From the NCBI GenBank assembly GCA_013396915.1, contig VWZL01002213.1:763348-827347 (forward strand): a DNA stretch of 64,000 nt. The letters run 5' to 3'. Positions within the stretch are counted from its first letter, which is position 1; every line of letters starts with the position of its first letter. Shown here in pieces: positions 21,706-35,100 of the stretch. Both the position numbers and the translations under genes were made by a program. Source of the stretch: Stercorarius parasiticus. Lineage: Eukaryota; Chordata; Aves; Charadriiformes; Stercorariidae. Under the pieces are notes generated by a model. It was not told the DNA's origin and did no database searches. It saw only the letters and a list, made by a program, of their open reading frames with translations.

Positions 21706-24700
21706 AAAGCTGCAAGCTAAATTTTCTGTTGGGTTTTTGTTTTATACCCCTGTGTGCTGCTAAGCTTTTTTGCTGTTGAAAGCTCATAACTTTATGGAAT
21801 GGCCATTGCATTGAGAGCCTATTCTGCAAACTTACATTTGAAATTATTGTAATCGTAAAACTTACTTCAACTTTGGTACCATTAATTTTACTTGAAAAAC
21901 TGTATTTTATCTCGATTAGTTTTTCAACTTCATTTCCAGTCTGAAGTTAGACTGAAAATTGTTCTTCATAAACTTGGTTTCAGTATCATTAAAAGCTGAA
22001 TCTTGTCTCGGACTGCATATAGGTAGTTCTCTCTAAAATCAGTAAACACTGAAATGCGCACAGTTCTTTATTACACAGCGCAAGTGTAAATATGCATCTG
22101 TGAATAATGTTTTGAAGTAAATGGTATTAGAGCTTTATTGTCTGTAGCTACGTTGTCAGGATTTCTACCCCATCAGGTTTTTTCACATCACAATAGGAAA
22201 TTCCCATTCTGGGATATGACAAAAATATTGAATCAAATTATTCATGGATTTTCAGTATTTCTCTAAAATGTAGCTGATACCTTGTTGTCACTTCTGACTA
22301 ATCCAGTAGTGATGTTACTAAAGAATGCCAAACTACTGTTCAGAGAGTACCGTAGACAATCGCTTATTGAAATTGCAGGGTCAGCTTTTTTTGTCCACTT
22401 GAAGTATATATTTTAAGTTTGGGCTTTGGGCAAATTGGAATCATCTTGAGATTTAACTTGTGAAAGTAAAAATATTTTTGTTTGAATTCAAGTTTTGTTA
22501 CACTTGCCTCATATTGTTTTCTGCCTCTTAGTTTTTGTTGCCGTGTATTCTTGCCCTATCTAATAATTAAATGAGCTCTTGCACTTGGGTCTCTAAGAGT
22601 TCTTTTTCTGCCCCTGGTTCTGAACCAAGATTTTTGGCTGTCTCAAGTGTCCTCTGACTTCCTGGGAAAAGTGTGACTTTCACAAGCATTTGCACACATG
22701 CAAAGCAACTCGCTGATGCTTTAGTGCTCCCACGGCTCTTGTTCATGTTTCCACGTACTCCTAGCAGCTAGTCATTGCATTTCAGGTGACTTTTGACTGC
22801 AGTAGTCAAAAGCAGCGGTCAGCTTGTTTATACAAGCGGGAGAAAGGAAAAGCGAATCTTTTCTTGTTCTACTTGGGCAAAAACCCCTGGAAAGTAGTGG
22901 TTGGTGTTTCACTTGGAGATGTGTGCATGGTGCAGCACAGAGGGATGTGGCAGTAATCCTTCTAGGCAGTGGAAGGGGGGGAGAAGTAAGAGACTTCATG
23001 TGGTTCAGGGACTTAGTTTCACTCTTTAATTTCAGATGAAGTCTTTGGGAACATTGACGTAGAGACAAATCAAGAAATGTGGAAACCTCTTAGACTTCTG
23101 GATGTAGTGTCGGGGTCGTCTTGCTTTATTTTTTTCTCTGCTACTTTTAATCTGTAGTTGAAATCTGTTTTTGAAGTGTTAATCTGTCAGCTATTGATTA
23201 TATTTATCTGAACACTAGTATAGAATTTAATTTTGAAGTAAATTTCCATGTGACGTTGTCTGAACAAAAATTATTATATGAAACACTGAAACTGCAACAT
23301 CCGTGCTCTTAGTAAATAAAATTTCTTAACTCTTCTCTATCCTCTCTGGATTAGAAAAACAAAAGTGGACTGGAACTCTGGAATAACATAGCTCGTCTGA
23401 AAGGGAAGTAGTATAAACTCAGTAAGAATTATATAGCACTGAAAACCAACGGGGTTTTTTAATCCTTAAAAGGTCATTTTAATTTGTGGATTACTGTTGG
23501 AGGAACTAGAGTATCCTTTGTTCACTGGGTTTGACTGAAACTTTTTATTTCTTATTTAGCACTTGGTGTTGCATTCCACTCCTTACTCTACATACTGTGA
23601 GGCAGATGTAAAGGAGTGTTTTTTCGGTACAGATTACAAAATTACTGATCTGTGTTTAGTTTTGTGTGGGAAGAGATATGCAAGATATTCTTTGACTATA
23701 AACTTTCAATCTTGTGCAATTACCAGTATTTGCACCTGGTAGATGCTGGTTAAACCTGTCAGGTTAAGGTGGTAACAGTTCTTTTTAAAGTCGATGCTGT
23801 CTTGAGGCTTGGGCTCTTGAGGTCTTGCTGTCTACTTTCAAACTCTTAATACAAGTGGGTCTGACACCTTCTCCTCTCCTAAATGTGTCTTTACTTTTTC
23901 TGAAAGTACTTTTTTATTTACAAGAGCATTGCTCAGACACAGTGCGTGCGTCACGGTGCTCAGCTGCTTCTTCTGCCTGCAGTACAGCCCACCCTTGGGA
24001 TGGGTCAGGGAGAACTTCCGAGGGGGATTTGGCACCCATCAGGCTATGCCAGACCCTGCTTGGGAGCTCCGTCTGGGTTACTGTAACCTTCTGAGAACTG
24101 TGTTACCCTCTGAAAAGAAATTCAAGACAACAGCTAGGGCTTGATTTAGATTAGTTAATACCCTAATACCTCTTAAATTTACCTGGGGGGGGGGGGNAAC
24201 AGTGAACCTTTTAATGTTCTAGAATTACAGGTTTTTAGCAGCTATGTTGTGGTAACTCTGTCACGTAAGATAGAAATGTTCTCTCCAAAGCTGGGCCATC
24301 CTGTAGTGCCACCGTATTTAAAATTAATTGCTCTGGTGCTGCTTTCTTCCTTGGCTTTTATTGTGGAAGCTGCTTTGTGGTGGTGGTATGGTGGAGTCTA
24401 GCCCAATTACATATCCTTTCACCCAAGTCAGACTTCTGCAGGACAGAGAACAGCTAAGCAAGGTCTGGGTACTGTGCGCCCATGGCACAGCTCTTCTTTG
24501 TCCTTATTCTTGCTGTGGAGTTCTTGCATTGCTCAGCCTTCAAGGGTAGGGACTGTTTCCAGGGGATGGTGGGCACCGCGTGTCCTGCTGGAGGAAAGAG
24601 GAAAAAGCAGAATAAGGAAAGCTGATCTAGGAATGGGATCTGCTACTTCAGTAGCAATTTTCAAAATGTCCCCCCCCCAAATAATTCCTTTAGGTTTATT

Positions 24701-25140
24701 CACAGGTGGAGAATAGCTTCTGATGGAAAACATTCTCCAAAAAATGTTGACTCCTAAATGAAGTTACTTTCTGACTGTTGGTGCAGCATCAGCTGCAGTC
24801 TGTGGCTTTACTTCTCTGTGCTGCTGCCAGGCCCAGCAGGAGTGCTGGTGTTGCCAGCTGTACTCCTGGATGAGCAGATACAACAGTGTGACTCTTAAAC
24901 GTAACCTGCAGCAGTGTGGGTGTTCTTGGGGTTTTTTTTTTCCCTCCTAAATTGTAAATGTAGGTGGCAGGATGTGATGGATGAGGAGAGGCTGTCGCAG
25001 CTGAAGATGATATAAATCCAAGCGTGAAGGAGGCTGGTCAAAAACCTGTCAGGTGTACAAGGGCTGTGCAGAGTCTTGCTGAGAAAAGGTAAAATGCCAC
25101 TTAAACTACCTTTTTTGGCTCTTTTTTTAATGGATAACAA
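21706..25140. other. Intergenic region TDRD1 - CpG island
   Basis: 3.4 kb, AT-rich at first and becoming GC-richer toward 25 kb. All open frames are short and overlap on both strands. I see no exon chain, RNA gene or interspersed repeat. It contains a 12-G run with an N at 24185-24197. Confidence 0.5.
24185..24197. repeat. Poly(G) run ending in N
   Basis: Twelve G followed by one N at 24197. The unresolved base marks a sequencing or assembly problem in a G homopolymer, so the true run length is uncertain. Confidence 0.9.
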
Positions 25141-25216
25141 CTTAAACCTCTGACTCGGCGGTTAGGGGCCGTGGGGGAGAGCAGAGGTGCCGAGACCCAT
25201 CCCGCTGGCCGGAGCT

Positions 25217-25242
25217 GGGTGTGCGGGGGTGGGGGCTGCGGG
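25217..25242 (+). promoter_or_regulatory. G-quadruplex motif in the CpG island
   Basis: Four G-tracts of 3, 5, 5 and 3 G with loops of 5, 1 and 4 nt fit the G3+N1-7 rule exactly. It sits upstream of the inferred first exon end, where such motifs are common in CpG-island promoters. Confidence 0.6.
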
Positions 25243-25299
25243 TCCGTCCCGTCCCGGCGGAGGGGCGAGGAGGGGGCGGTGGGGCAGGCGGCCCCGCCC

Positions 25300-25379
25300 G
25301 GCTCCTCCTCCGCTCGCCCTGGCTCTCCCGGGCGGGGACGGGCCGGGCCGGCGGCCGCGGTGGGGTGCGCGGAGCTTGG
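25300..25379 (+). other. VWA2: Putative non-coding first exon of VWA2
   Basis: The CpG island contains GAGCTTGG|GTAAGC, a strong donor at 25379/25380. The VWA2 start-codon exon begins at an acceptor (TTTCTTTCAG|GTTTGTCACC), so an upstream 5'-UTR exon must exist, and this is the best candidate. The 5' end given is arbitrary because no transcription start can be read. Inference only. Confidence 0.4.
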
Positions 25380-28300
25380 GTAAGCACCACACGGGAGGGC
25401 AAGCGAGCCGGGGCCGATGGCTGCCGAGAGGGGCGAGTGGGGGATCGCGTCTGGGCGAGTCTTCCCCGGGCGGGTCGGGGGGTCTCGGCCCGGGCGGCCC
25501 TGAGGGCTAGCGCCGCGTCGCTGCCGGCGGCGGCGAAGCCTTTCTGTCCCCTCCGCTTCTCCGACGGGCATCTCCAAGCCCGAGTGCCGGTCAGGATCAA
25601 GGGAGGCGATGGTAGATGGCACCCAGAAGCCCCGTTGCTCAGCCGTGGTCCTTTTCCAGGTCAGGAGAAGACCTGGCACCCGGGGCAAGTTGAGCCCCAG
25701 CCCCTGCGTGTTTTGCCGGTGGCGCGGTGCCCCAGAGCACAAGATTTGCTCCTGTGCTCGGTAACGGGGTTGAGTCAGGCTCGTCTTGAACAAGGGGTGG
25801 ATTTATTCACTCTAATGAATGAGTGGTGCCATGTTCGATTATTAAAATAACCAAAAAAAAAAAAAAAAAGCCCCATCACCCAGAAAACCAGACCTAGCCC
25901 GTGCTGTAATGCTTTAATTGTCTTGTTTCTAGCCATTTTGGGGTGCGGCCAGGGGAAAGGGCTGAACTTGCCAGGGCAGGCTTTCAGACAGGCTGTGTCT
26001 CATGTCCTTAACAAAAACCTTTCTGCAGAAGACACAAAGACGACTTGATCAAGTGTTGATCAAACAATGACTGAAGGACCTGGAATGATATCTGTAATAT
26101 GCCCAGACACTTGTACTTCATTAAAGAAATTAGAGTAGCTCCTGTCTTTGAGTACATGCAACAGTGGCTTTTCCTGATGTGGTATAATGGCTAGAGGAGG
26201 ACTTTCTGGCTGGTTGCCAGTTGTGCTATAAATTCAGGCACCTGTGAGAAAGTCACTTTGTCTCTCTATATCTTGATTTTTGTGTGTGTTAAAGAGGGAT
26301 GGAGGTGCCTTTCCCAGTGGTCCGTCGTGGAAAGGGAATGGGGAGCTTTCAAGTTATCTGGGAAAATGTGAACAGACATTAAAATGTGACCTGGAAATTG
26401 TGGAAGTTGTTTTACAGGGGCTTCTGCTAAGTTGACTTCCACTTTGTTTGTTGATTTGTGTAGTGAAGATGAGGCATCACCAAGAGACAAGTCCCACATA
26501 CAACAACATTTTCCCCACTTTCTTCAGGGGAGGCTGTGCTGGAGAGGCTGTGACCCACTCCTCATGTACTGTGTGCTGGGGCAGTTGACCACATCATCTT
26601 CAATGTGTGCTCCTGAAGATGTCTGGGTCTTTTAGGAAGACTCTAAGAGGAATAAGTAGATGGAATGACTTAAAAAAAAAAAAATCTCTTTTGACCTTAC
26701 CCCAGTGCTGCAGAAAAAAAAAACTGTGGAAGATTCCCACTTTCCAAAGCTCCCTTAGGAAGGGCCCGCAGACCTCTGTCGTGAAAATGCATGCAGGTAA
26801 CAGCTTGTACGTGCTTGCAAGAGTGGTGCCATGGAGAAAATTGCCAGGCTTGGGCTTGTCCCTGGGGCTCACGGAGATGCAGCAGGAGGATAAGGTGTGA
26901 ACTGGGGTTAGTTTTGTAAAAAGGGCTTGGTATGTGATGATCAGGACCATCTTGGCATCATGCACGCTGAGGTGAGGATGGACTGTCTCACATTCTGAGA
27001 GCTCAGTTGAATACCAGAGATGTCAAAAAAGGGTTTTCCCTCCCTCGAGCCTCTGTTTTAGGTAATCACAGCAACTGACTGGCTTGGAAAGGTAGAATTC
27101 CTCCTCTTCTGCAGTATCGTCTGTTTGGGGAAGGGCAGACCAGAATTTTGTTTCCTCAAGAGGGAGGCTTGTCATAGCAATCTTTAAATCTTTGTTCCTG
27201 TTTGTAGTACTATGAGCCTTGCCTTCTCAGCCAGCCAGCAGGTGCCTATGGTTTGAGGCCTGGCTTCATTAGCAACCAGTGTGATGTTCTTTGGACAATG
27301 GTTTGCTCCTGCCACAGGCAGGGAGCTGCCAGGAGCACCCCACCTCTGCATTCTGCTTGTGGAGGAGGCTCTCAGGACTCGGTGATGCTGTTGAGTGAAA
27401 TAACAGAGGGTTTTTTGTCTTGTGAGACAAGGTGACAAACCTAAGGTCTTCCTGTCCCTCTGGCAAGCTCTTGGAGAAAGGTATCTGTGTGGCATGGTGG
27501 TACCTCTAAGGAATAAAGCAGAGAGATGTCTTCTTGCTGACTTGCACTAGAAAGCTACCTGCTGTAGGGGAGTGTGATCCTCTCCTGCCTCGTTCTTTGG
27601 AAACCATTCACACCTGCACATGGTGTAGGTAGATCATTAGTTGATCCACCTCAGGTGTGGGTGTTTCTGGCTGGTGCAAGGCAGTGCAGGTCAGGCACCC
27701 AGCTGTAGCCTTCCCAGATTTGTACAGCTTGGGGCTGGGGGCGAAAGGGGACAATTACAGTATTTGCACCGGAACCCGTAGCCTTGAATTAGTAGTTCTC
27801 AGCAGGGTATGCGACCGAGTCATCTGCATTCTTTCATAACCTGAATATAATGATATTGTTTGCGTATTTATTTTCTTATGCTGACGTTGGTTTGCCCTAA
27901 GACACCAAGTTCCTACAGGTGGCTGTACCCCTTTCCCAGCCACTGCACAAGGCGTTTCTTCACAGTGTCTGCAGGGGCTGCTGCGAGCACTTGCAATGCT
28001 GAGGCAGGCTCCGGCTCCCTTGGGTGGTCTCACATGTGGCATCTGGCAAAAGCTAAAAAAAATGAGACATCCGTGGAGACACTCCCGCTGTTCTAGCCAC
28101 AGGCAAAGTCAGTAGCATGAGCGCTTCTGTCAGAACAAACTACGCAGTAAGTTTAGCACAAGCTCTTGGGTCAGAAAACTGTCTTTTATTCTGTAACTCG
28201 TGGGTCGTGCAGGGACCTGATCTGCAGTGTGTTGATTTTGACAGTGCCCCATGTGAGCAGTGCTGCAAGATCAAGGTGTCTTTATGTACAGGAGCCCTTA

Positions 28301-31300
28301 TTGCACAGGGGAAGAGAGCCTGTCAAAACTGTTCCTTGCTGCAGAACCAGGGGGGCTTGAATAAACAAGCTGGTTTTGCAGAACATCTTATGGAAATTTA
28401 ATCTCGTTCACCACTTGGAGAAAAAAAATTGTCAATAGTTTTAGACTGAAATTTGTGATGCTTGTTTTAAGGAGAAGTTAAACATTTCCCTGTCATCTTC
28501 CTCCTCCCCCCTTCAGTTTCAGCTCCCCCCATTAGCTGCCCCCCGTCCCAGGCAGTGCCCGTGGCTGGGCAGAGGGGACACCTGGAGTTCCCAACAGAGG
28601 TGGCCCACTGCCTCCAAACCTGGGCAAGAAGAAAAAAAATAAAATTTACTTAGAGAAAACAGGCTGAGGAAGACTGAAAGAGGGGGCAGCAAAATTACCC
28701 TCCTCTCTTCTCTCCCTACACCTAAATGTCAGACGAGCCCCTAACAGTGGGCTACCCCCAGCAAGCTGGTGCCACGTCCTCCCCAGCAGATAGCAGTGCC
28801 GAAGGGAACCACAGAGTGACAGCAGTGACAGGGGGTTGCTTGGCTCATTGAGAATACACTTTAATGAATATGCAGTATAATCTTTTCTGCTTTCTCCCCT
28901 ACTATTAAATAAAAGGGGGACAGTTTGAAAAATGAGCTGGAGATGCCTTTTGTTGCAAGCTAGGTCTCTGAGGTGAGGAGAGGTTGTAATTAATTAAAGG
29001 GGCTGACTGCTGCTTTTTAAGTATCTTCTTGTCCCAGTGCAAGAGTAACATCTGCCCCAAAGTAGTGCACATGGTACCAACCCTTCTAGTTATAGTCTGT
29101 AGAAATGGGCTGTGCTCATACGGATATACACAGGACAGCATCTCGAGGTGGTGTTTCATGCCAGGCAAGTTTAGCAAGGTACGTGCCATCACCTGCAAGC
29201 CCGTTTCCCTTTCTTACAGAGACACTAGCCCATAGTATTTTTTGGTTCCCCTCTCAGTCAGGCTCTTGGCCCATCGCAGGCACAGCTGTGCTGTCGGACC
29301 TGGTTCCATGTCCAGGTGACCACAGTGTCTGGTGGTGTTGGGTTCACTCTATTTTCAATGCACAATTTGGTACTGCCTCATTAGTAAGACTAAGCAAGCT
29401 TAGATGTTTTGCAGATGGTGAAAGACACTTTGGGAAGATGCTTGTCAAGAAGAGCTTTTCACCCCCTCTACCTCTCCCCTTTCCTGTCTCACTCCTCCAA
29501 ATAAGGCACACATGGTTACACTCTTACTTAGCTTTACCTAAGTCATCGTGGCCAAGTGAAAATCTGGGTACAAAAAATAGGAGTTTTGACTGAGTGTGAT
29601 TTAAAAACAAAGCAAAACAAAAAGTTTTGATGCAGTACTAATGTAGATGTTTTTGAAATTCCCTTTCTTAATGGCCAAGAAGATAAAATGAAAAGATCCT
29701 TCACTCACCACGCCATCCCCCAGCAAAGCTGCTGTCTGAAGTTGCTCGGCTGCTGCTATTCCTGGGCTAATGCTCATGAGTAGCAGGTGATGATGAAGCT
29801 TTCTTTCAGTTCCTGCTGCTGAGAGTCTAGCTGGGCTGAAAGACAAAGAATTCATCCTGCAAATTAGTTGATTTGAGCACAAGATAAGACCAAGTTGTAG
29901 AAACATCTCGACCTGTCAATGTTTTATATGAAACCAACCTGAAATCCCCCCACACCTGTCACACCTGGTTACAAGCAGAGGCTTGTCCTCCTTTGGGTAT
30001 TGTGTGCTCTGGAATTAGCTCCTAGAAAGAATGTTCTTGGGGCATGGCAAAAGGATGACCTTACCTCGTGGCATATGCCAGGGCTTGAAGCTACTGAGGG
30101 ACACAAGGGCTTCCTTGATGAAGTCATATTTTGTGTTTACCTGCCTTTACCTAAGCCAGCTTGGGATCTGGTAATTTGGCAGCGGCGGTTTGGTGGGGGT
30201 GTTAGGAGGATGCACTGAAGGGTGATGGTTGTAAAGCACCTGGAACTGAGTAAAGACCCACCAGACAGAGCGTTATTGTGTCTGTAATCCCTGATGACAC
30301 TTCTTTAATCCCTTCTTCTTTCTGGACCCGTGCAGGTAACTGAGCGTGGCCTACTACAGATATCTTGCTTTGTCTGATGTGAGGGGTGTGAGGTGCAGGC
30401 AGCTGCATGGGCTTAATGGGTCCTTGCTCTGACCGGGATGGGTGCAAGGGGTTCCCCTGGCAGAGGGAAGGGTCAGGGACTGATGATCTAGTACAAGACA
30501 GAGGGATGCGTGTTGCTTCAGGTGTCTCTCTCACTCTTCTGAAGAGAAAAGCCTGCCCAGAGGAGAAGTTTCGGTTGCTTAAAGCTTGGCTTGTGTCATG
30601 GGGTTTGAAGTGTTGCATGCCCCTGGACTGCTGGGAGTAGCCATAGGAGAGTCTTCCCACCTGTGGAAACACATGGGTGCTGATACACGAGTTCAAAGAT
30701 TGGGGAAACTGAGGAAGTGAGACACCACCACTGGATGTTAAGTGCCGGGTCAACCAATAAGACAGAGACAGGAATTGCAGCTCGGCTCCTTCCTCCGACT
30801 CAGTGTGTTCCTTCCTGTAGCAGCCAATGCACAGAGATGTGTCCGAGGGCGGTGGTGGAGGGCTGGAGTGGGACAGGCAGCGTGGGGGCCCCACGGGACA
30901 CCCCAGGAAGATGTTTCCTGACTCCCAGTGCCCTGACGCATGAGGTTTGCCAGATGATGCTTTCAAAGAGTTGACACCTGGAGTGATGGGAATGGGCCTA
31001 TTTTGGCAATTTCACTAACAAGCATTGCTTCTTCACGGCTGTTTATTAAATATATCATTTGCTGCAGAGACAAGTCTTTCCTGAGAAAAAGCCCTCTCTA
31101 TATTCTTGGAAAAACAATTGGTCAATAGAGCTGGTTATCAAAAATGTGTTGATTTGTCTTTAACTACATGAAGAAAATCTGCTTTTGCAGTGAGAGAGGT
31201 AGAGGCCCAGTGTGAATCTGGTCAAATTTGCTCTAGTGAGTGCACCCCGTGCTTTTAATCTGGAGAAAAAATAAATATACATGTTTTAAATAGAAAGCCA

Positions 31301-32111
31301 AAGCCTCTGCCAGACATGCTTGGTCTAAATCTGGGCATGCTTGAAAGTGTCACTGAAGTCCACCTACGATGTGATGGCAGCCTTGCTGATTTCAAAGGAA
31401 AAATGAACAGAAAATTGACTTCGCTGGACACATACATAAAAACATCTCCCCAGAAAGCCAGTCCTCACAAAACGTGAGGCTTGAAGGAGCTTGTGGCTGA
31501 GTGTTGTTGAAGAGCCGCGATGAGGACGGGCAGCAGCGCTGGCCATGGCAGGCCCCGCGGGACCGGTCCCCTGTGCTGTGCTCCACAGCAGGGAGGTCTC
31601 AGCCGGAGCCCTGAGCGATGGTGGGGTTGGGGGGACATGGCTCTGCACGGTGAACCCCCGGAGGAGCCGTGTTTGCCTCTCCATCGTCCCTCCAAGGGCA
31701 GCGGGGGCCCTGGTGGGACTGGGCTTTGAGAGGGAGGTGCAGTGAAGAGGAAGGAGGTGGAGGGAGGAGACTAGCGTCAGGGTGGCCATGGAGGGAAGAA
31801 GAGGAGGGGAGGCTGGCCAGTCCCTCCCTCCTCCGCGAAGCCTGCTTTCTTCAGTTTTGATAGGAAAGGAGATGAGCATGTAGGGAGACTTCCTTTTCTC
31901 ATTTTCATGTTTTCTCATTCCCTCATTTTCATGTTTTTTCCTTCTATCTGTTTCCCAACCTTCTCCCCAGGGAGAGTTGCTTTTGCCCCTCAGACCGAGT
32001 GTTTCTGAACTCGTCAGGTGGGACAACCAGCAAGGAGACGATCAGCTGCAGGTAAAGAAACCGGCTTTAAGAATTGCGTTAACATTCCTCTCATATTTTT
32101 TTTTCTTTCAG
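25380..32111. other. Region between CpG island and VWA2 start-codon exon
   Basis: 6.7 kb, probably the first VWA2 intron. It holds a run of A at about 25852-25869, a GT stretch near 26280, a short purine-rich tract at 31730-31830 and several long chance frames (for example 254 codons on the minus strand at 30966-30202) with no recognisable domain. No repeat family or RNA gene was recognised. Confidence 0.5.
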
Positions 32112-32167
32112 GTTTGTCACCATGGGTATCTTGTTTGAGTCCATCTGCGTTTTCCTGCTTCCCCAAG
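32112..32167 (+). CDS. VWA2: VWA2 start-codon exon (signal peptide)
   Basis: Acceptor TTTTCTTTCAG, then ten 5'-UTR bases and ATG at 32122; donor CAAG|GTATGT, phase 1 out. It encodes [15 protein letters not shown], the signal-peptide core, resembling the human leader around EAVCVFLF. It carries a Kozak A at -3 and G at +4. Confidence 0.9.
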
Positions 32168-35100
32168 GTATGTTTAAAGTCATTGTTTTGCATCAGTGGT
32201 TTCTGTTTCGCATGCTTCCCCGTCTCCGGGTGGAGTTCTTCGTTCCCAGGAGCAAGAGTCAAATCGGTGCTTCTCCAAGAGGTTTACAGATAAACCTCTG
32301 AAACACAGTTTCACATAGAAGAGGAGAAAATAATACCTGGAGAAACAGCTTTTCTCAGAATTCAAACACATGTGACCGATTCTATGATTTGTATGTCAAG
32401 AGTCTCTTTGATATGGGAAAAGCTGTTATTATTATTATGATACTAAAAGTTCATAGATTTCTCCAGTGCAATTATTTGGTGTCTCCAGTGCTTATGACTG
32501 CAGTCTTTGGAGCCTAAGCCTGGCCTAGCTCTTATTCTGCTGCTGCATCCCTGCATGTGGTGGGCAGAGGGACACCCTGTGTCCTCCCGCGTGCTGGAGT
32601 CAGGTCCTTGGCGTTTTTCATGCTCTGCGTGTCCTGACTACAAGGAATTTCCTCCCGTAGATACACTGCTGTGCTGTGTCACCAAATTAGTTTTTGTGTG
32701 AAATTTATACAGCAAAACAGCATTTTTGCTGCTATAGGTTAAAGCCTGCGTATCTTTATGGTTGGTTGGTTTGTTTGTTTGTTTTAAGGCAGTTTCTAGT
32801 GTTGATGAGTGACTATCTGTTTGATCCCACAGTTTTGCCGGTGTTGGGTATGCAAGAAATTCATGCTGACCAGGAGATGATTGGCAAGATCTCAGCTGCT
32901 GGCCAGCGTAAGTTTGTTTTTTAAAGCAAGTAGTCTACTTTCCAAATTCCTTCTTTCTTTGTTTCTCTCAGGTTTTTATGTTGTTGGGTTTTTTTTAATT
33001 ATTATTATTTTTATTTATTGGACTCCATTTGGTCTGTGAAGTCCCCAGCAATGCTCTGGCAAGCACAGCGTTGTGTCTCCTTCTGCCCCAGCCTGGCTTT
33101 TCCCCTCATTGGTATCAGCTCCTCTGGGATGGCAGCCTACTCTGTTTTGCCCAAGTTAGCTATTTGCCAGCGGGCTGGTGTTTCTGTCTGTTCCTTCAGA
33201 GCTTGTTTCAAGCAATCTTGATTTAAGGAGCTGTGTTTAATTACAGACCTGGTTCGTGAAGAGCCCTCTCACGTGGCTGATTCGCTCAGGCTGTAAAGCC
33301 AGCACCAGCCACGATGCTGTGAGTAGGGACGACTGGGCTCTGGCTGGCCGTCGGACCGTGTTCACCTACAGCTCCCTTGGTGTACATGCAGTCGGTTACT
33401 TATAAACTGTATCGTGTGTTCTCCTGCTAGCCTTTATTTTCTATTGTCTGTCTGCCAAGTGATAAACTATATTTTTTCCTATGCTGGGTGTGCCCTGCAG
33501 CCCCATCCCATAGCACCATGTGTTCAGCTCAGCTGTTCCATCCTGATGTGCTGTATTTGGGTGTTTCTTACCGACACATGCCACCAGCAGCCCTTTGGTG
33601 GGCTGCTGACATCCTGCCTACAAGTCTCTGTCAGAGAGCTGCATCACTGCAGCTGCAATACAGAGATCCCTGCTCCTCACACCGCTGGACTCCAGAGCAA
33701 CCTGAGGACCATTTCTCCGTGCCGAGCCCATACTGGGATGGGGGGCACGGAAGTTTTCTCTGTGCATGCTGGGGCAGGCAGCTGGGGTCAGTGTCTGCGG
33801 GCGAGCACCCGGGTTGTTGCATCCCCACATTCAGATCGGCTGCGAGGACAAGGCTGACGAGCCGGGACGGTGCTGGCAAGGAGGCCATGCTGCAGCTCAT
33901 CCCCAGCACGGTGCTCCGCTCCGGGGCAATGGTTGCCATATTAGAAAAACCAGTGACCCAGAAGGGAATGCTTAACAACTTTTAGTCCCTCACAACCTGG
34001 TATTAAAAAAGCCTAATTATAAATGGAGGTTTTTTGCTAGCAGGAATGATTTTGAAAAAAGTAGTGATAATAAAAAGATGATGATAATAAGGGGGATAGA
34101 AAAAGAGCGTGGGCCAAAAGGGCTCTTAGAAGGTTGGTGTGCTTGCTCCCTGTATTGAGCTTCTGGATTCAGTTTCCCTTGAAGTTGGTTCTGGTAAATG
34201 CTGCAGAGACGGCTTTAAAATTTCTGTGTAAATGCTTTGAAAATGTTTCTTCAGAGTCTGCAGGCTACCTTTTTATTTTTTTTTTCACTTTTTGTCAGTG
34301 AAATTAGGGGCTTCCACTGCAGCATAAGCACCTCAAGAACTTGTACTTGGGAGCAGTCGTGTCCATGCAGGCAGGGGTGATACAAGGACATGTCTCTGAA
34401 GACAGGATAAAAGGCAGATTTTTGTGGAAAGTGTTTCTGTCAGTGCCTCGGAGCTGTTCAGAGAGTTTGTGTTTAGAAAAATAAGAGCGTGTTTTGAAAA
34501 ATGTGCTGCAGATGAAACACATCTGGCTCCATGGAGCTCTGTACGCTTTGCAAATGCCTTCTGGATTCTCGTCCGTGCCTTGGGCTGGGAGAGCCTGCAG
34601 GTCCTGCCGGGCATGGCCGCCTGTCCCGGCTCCTTACCCCTCCCTCCTCTCTCTGCGGTTAAGGATAAGGCACTGCGTTGGCTCCTTGGAGTGGCTGCTG
34701 CCGTGCCTTCACCGAACTGCTGAAGCCGGGCTGGGGACCTGAAACCTCAGGTGAAAGCCTTGCAGACTGTGAGGGCTGACCTGGTGCTGCAGAGTGCCTG
34801 TGGGCTTGGCGCTGTCAACACCAGGCTGCCCCACTCTGTGCTCTACAACTCCGTTTGTCTGGATTTTCTGCTCTTGGCTATCTGCTTACAGAGAGTGAGA
34901 CTAATAAAGTGCAGTTTCACAGCGTGTATCTTTTTCTCCTAGTGATGCAGTGCTCTGCTTCATTAGATGTCCTTTTCCTCTTGGATGGCTCCTACAGCAT
35001 TGGCAAAGGAAGCTTTGAGAGGTCTAAGCACTTTGCAGGCAAGCTCTGTGATGCCTTCGACATCCGTCCAGACAGGGTGAGTCTCAGGAATGTCTCATTT

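Larger units (their letters stand above)
25141..25560. promoter_or_regulatory. CpG island, likely VWA2 promoter
   Basis: About 420 bp of very GC-rich, CpG-dense sequence in otherwise AT-rich surroundings, with GC-box-like elements (GGGGGCGGTGGGG, CCCCGCCCGGC) and no TATA box. It lies 3.5 kb after TDRD1 ends and 6.7 kb before the VWA2 start-codon exon, on whose strand it contains a good splice donor (25379/25380). A promoter of VWA2 is the simplest reading. An unrecognised non-coding transcript on either strand is the alternative. Confidence 0.6.

Noticed and set aside
25101..25850. Long open frames on both strands in the CpG island
   Set aside because: Pro/Arg/Gly-rich translations in several frames at once are expected from GC-rich sequence with few stop codons.
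25852..25870. A-run after ATTAAAATAACC that could be a retroposon tail
   Set aside because: No source gene, LINE or SINE body is recognisable upstream and no target-site duplication is visible.
30202..30966. 254-codon open frame on the minus strand between TDRD1 and VWA2
   Set aside because: Long for chance, but no recognisable domain, no splice context and overlapping open frames on the other strand. Probably chance in GC-richer sequence.
31364..32026. 220-codon minus-strand frame just upstream of the VWA2 ATG exon
   Set aside because: It crosses a purine-rich tract that simply lacks stop codons; no family resemblance.
32000..32051. Possible donor GCAG|GTAAAG shortly before the VWA2 start-codon exon
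   Set aside because: The intron to 32112 would be only about 60 nt, very short for a vertebrate. Kept out of the exon list.
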